This document shows positions 5,635-6,364 of a stretch of 6,364 nt of DNA, one piece after another (position 1 is the first letter of the stretch; each line of letters begins with the position of its first letter). Under the pieces are notes generated by a model that saw nothing but the letters and a program-made list of their open reading frames with translations, made no database searches and was not told the origin of the DNA. This DNA comes from Candidatus Woesearchaeota archaeon (lineage in GTDB: Archaea; Nanobdellota; Nanobdellia; Woesearchaeales; JACPBV01). A program made the position numbers and the translations under genes. The stretch is from the NCBI GenBank assembly GCA_016180165.1, contig JACPBU010000052.1, positions 1-6,364 of the forward strand, read 5' to 3'.

Positions 5635-6364
5635 TTATGGCAGAAAATACTCGTAGAACGGAACAACTTCTATTTTAAACCCGCCTTTCGTAATGGTGCC
5701 CTTAGCCTCATACGTAAGCACAATCCCTTCTTTAATCTTAAACTTCCTCATGAATACCAACAGCGGCTTCACTTCAACATCCTTCACTTTAATTTCAACC
5801 GGAATAACCTGGCCATCAACTACTTTAATGGCATCAACCTCGTTTTTGTAGGTATCCCTCCAGAAAAAATCTGATTGAAGCTGTATGACCATAGCTGCCT
5901 CAAAAACTTTTCCGAATTTGTCCGATTTTTCCACCAATGCAGGCGATAGGATAGTGGGGTAGTATTTTTTCAGTTTCCTTTGCGTCTTTCTTGCGTTCCG
6001 GGAGTAGTTATACAGCTTCTTTATAAGAAATGACTGCTCAAGATAGGATAGATAGAGTGAGGCTGTCTGTCTTGAGATGGTCAAGTCGTTTGCCACACTG
6101 TCAATCTCAACGATCTCTCCGGGGTCTTCAAGAATCATTGAATAAAGCGATTCAAGGATTGCCGGCTCCTCAACATGAAAAATAGCGGGGATATCTTTGT
6201 AGATTATCTTTTCGATAACCAGCTCTTTTATGTATTTTTTGACGACATCCGGGCTTTTACCGGCCATTTCGGGAAATCCGCTGCAGCAAAGATAGCCGGT
6301 AAACTCCCTGAGGAGCTCTTCCCTGTAAAGTTCCTTATTTTCGTATTTTTTCCCCCGGAATGAA
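5635..6364 (-). CDS. AAA-ATPase with DUF4143 (archaeal/bacterial DEXX-box ATPase), C-terminal part
   Basis: An open frame enters from the right edge and ends at TAA 5637-5635, giving 242 visible residues. The first visible part includes GYLCCSGFPEMAGKSPDVVK (23-42), the GxPE-type region that follows the ATPase core in this family. A winged-helix-like segment (IDSVANDLTISRQTASLYLS, 86-105) comes next. The C-terminal DUF4143 domain has a PD-(D/E)xK-like residue set: E155 in FGKVFEAA, D176 in NEVDAI and E190/K192 in VEIK. The Walker motifs should lie beyond the window. An internal ATG at 6267 is not the real start, because family-like sequence continues upstream of it. These ATPases are common, often duplicated and patchily distributed in archaea; their role is poorly known. 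The gene converges on the broken dehydrogenase and may mark the rearrangement that truncated it. Confidence 0.88.
   Translation of the reverse strand, partial: SFRGKKYENKELYREELLREFTGYLCCSGFPEMAGKSPDVVKKYIKELVIEKIIYKDIPAIFHVEEPAILESLYSMILEDPGEIVEIDSVANDLTISRQTASLYLSYLEQSFLIKKLYNYSRNARKTQRKLKKYYPTILSPALVEKSDKFGKVFEAAMVIQLQSDFFWRDTYKNEVDAIKVVDGQVIPVEIKVKDVEVKPLLVFMRKFKIKEGIVLTYEAKGTITKGGFKIEVVPFYEYFLP

Noticed and set aside
5393..5656. 87-codon plus-strand frame overlapping the aldolase end and the dehydrogenase fragment
   Set aside because: Another frame over the same bases encodes clear dehydrogenase sequence, so this one is a shadow.

Overview
The window looks like part of the chromosome of an uncultivated archaeon. 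The evidence is an archaeal-type Elp3 with a CX4CX2C radical-SAM motif, the start of an archaeal Dph2 (diphthamide synthesis), and TATA-like boxes about 26-34 nt upstream of several start codons, which implies leaderless or nearly leaderless mRNAs. The lineage cannot be fixed from the sequence. Compact, fragmented genes would suit a DPANN-type genome, but that is a guess. GC is uneven: near 50% in parts of elp3, about 35% at the left edge and 60% in a short tandem repeat.

Left part (1-2319), all on the minus strand: elp3 (tRNA wobble-uridine modification) is complete. It is followed by only the first quarter of dph2 (88 codons). Close behind comes an unrecognised AT-rich reading frame that runs off the left edge. 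Elp3 and Dph2 both depend on Fe-S clusters and SAM and act on the translation machinery, so their adjacency makes sense, but this dph2 cannot encode a complete enzyme.

Middle (2320-3102): a gene-poor stretch. It holds three perfect, directly adjacent copies of a 35-bp GC-rich unit, AT-rich promoter-like sequence facing both ways, and a minus-strand frame with four internal stops that may be a decayed gene.

3103-4450, minus strand: a CheR-like SAM-methyltransferase (386 aa), preceded by a previously unlisted 52-codon frame with a well-placed TATA box. The two probably form one transcription unit. No chemotaxis genes are visible.

Right part (4451-6364): across a divergent intergenic region lies an LsrF/class I aldolase-family gene on the plus strand. 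Its stop codon overlaps the start of a zinc-type alcohol dehydrogenase gene that breaks off after about 45 residues. A convergent AAA-ATPase/DUF4143 gene enters from the right edge and stops 28 bp from the broken dehydrogenase. The aldolase-dehydrogenase pair looks like the front of a sugar or polyol operon interrupted by rearrangement or insertion.

No complete new system can be demonstrated. The best candidates for novelty are the small protein with its CheR-like partner, the 35-bp tandem repeat next to elp3, and the truncated dph2.
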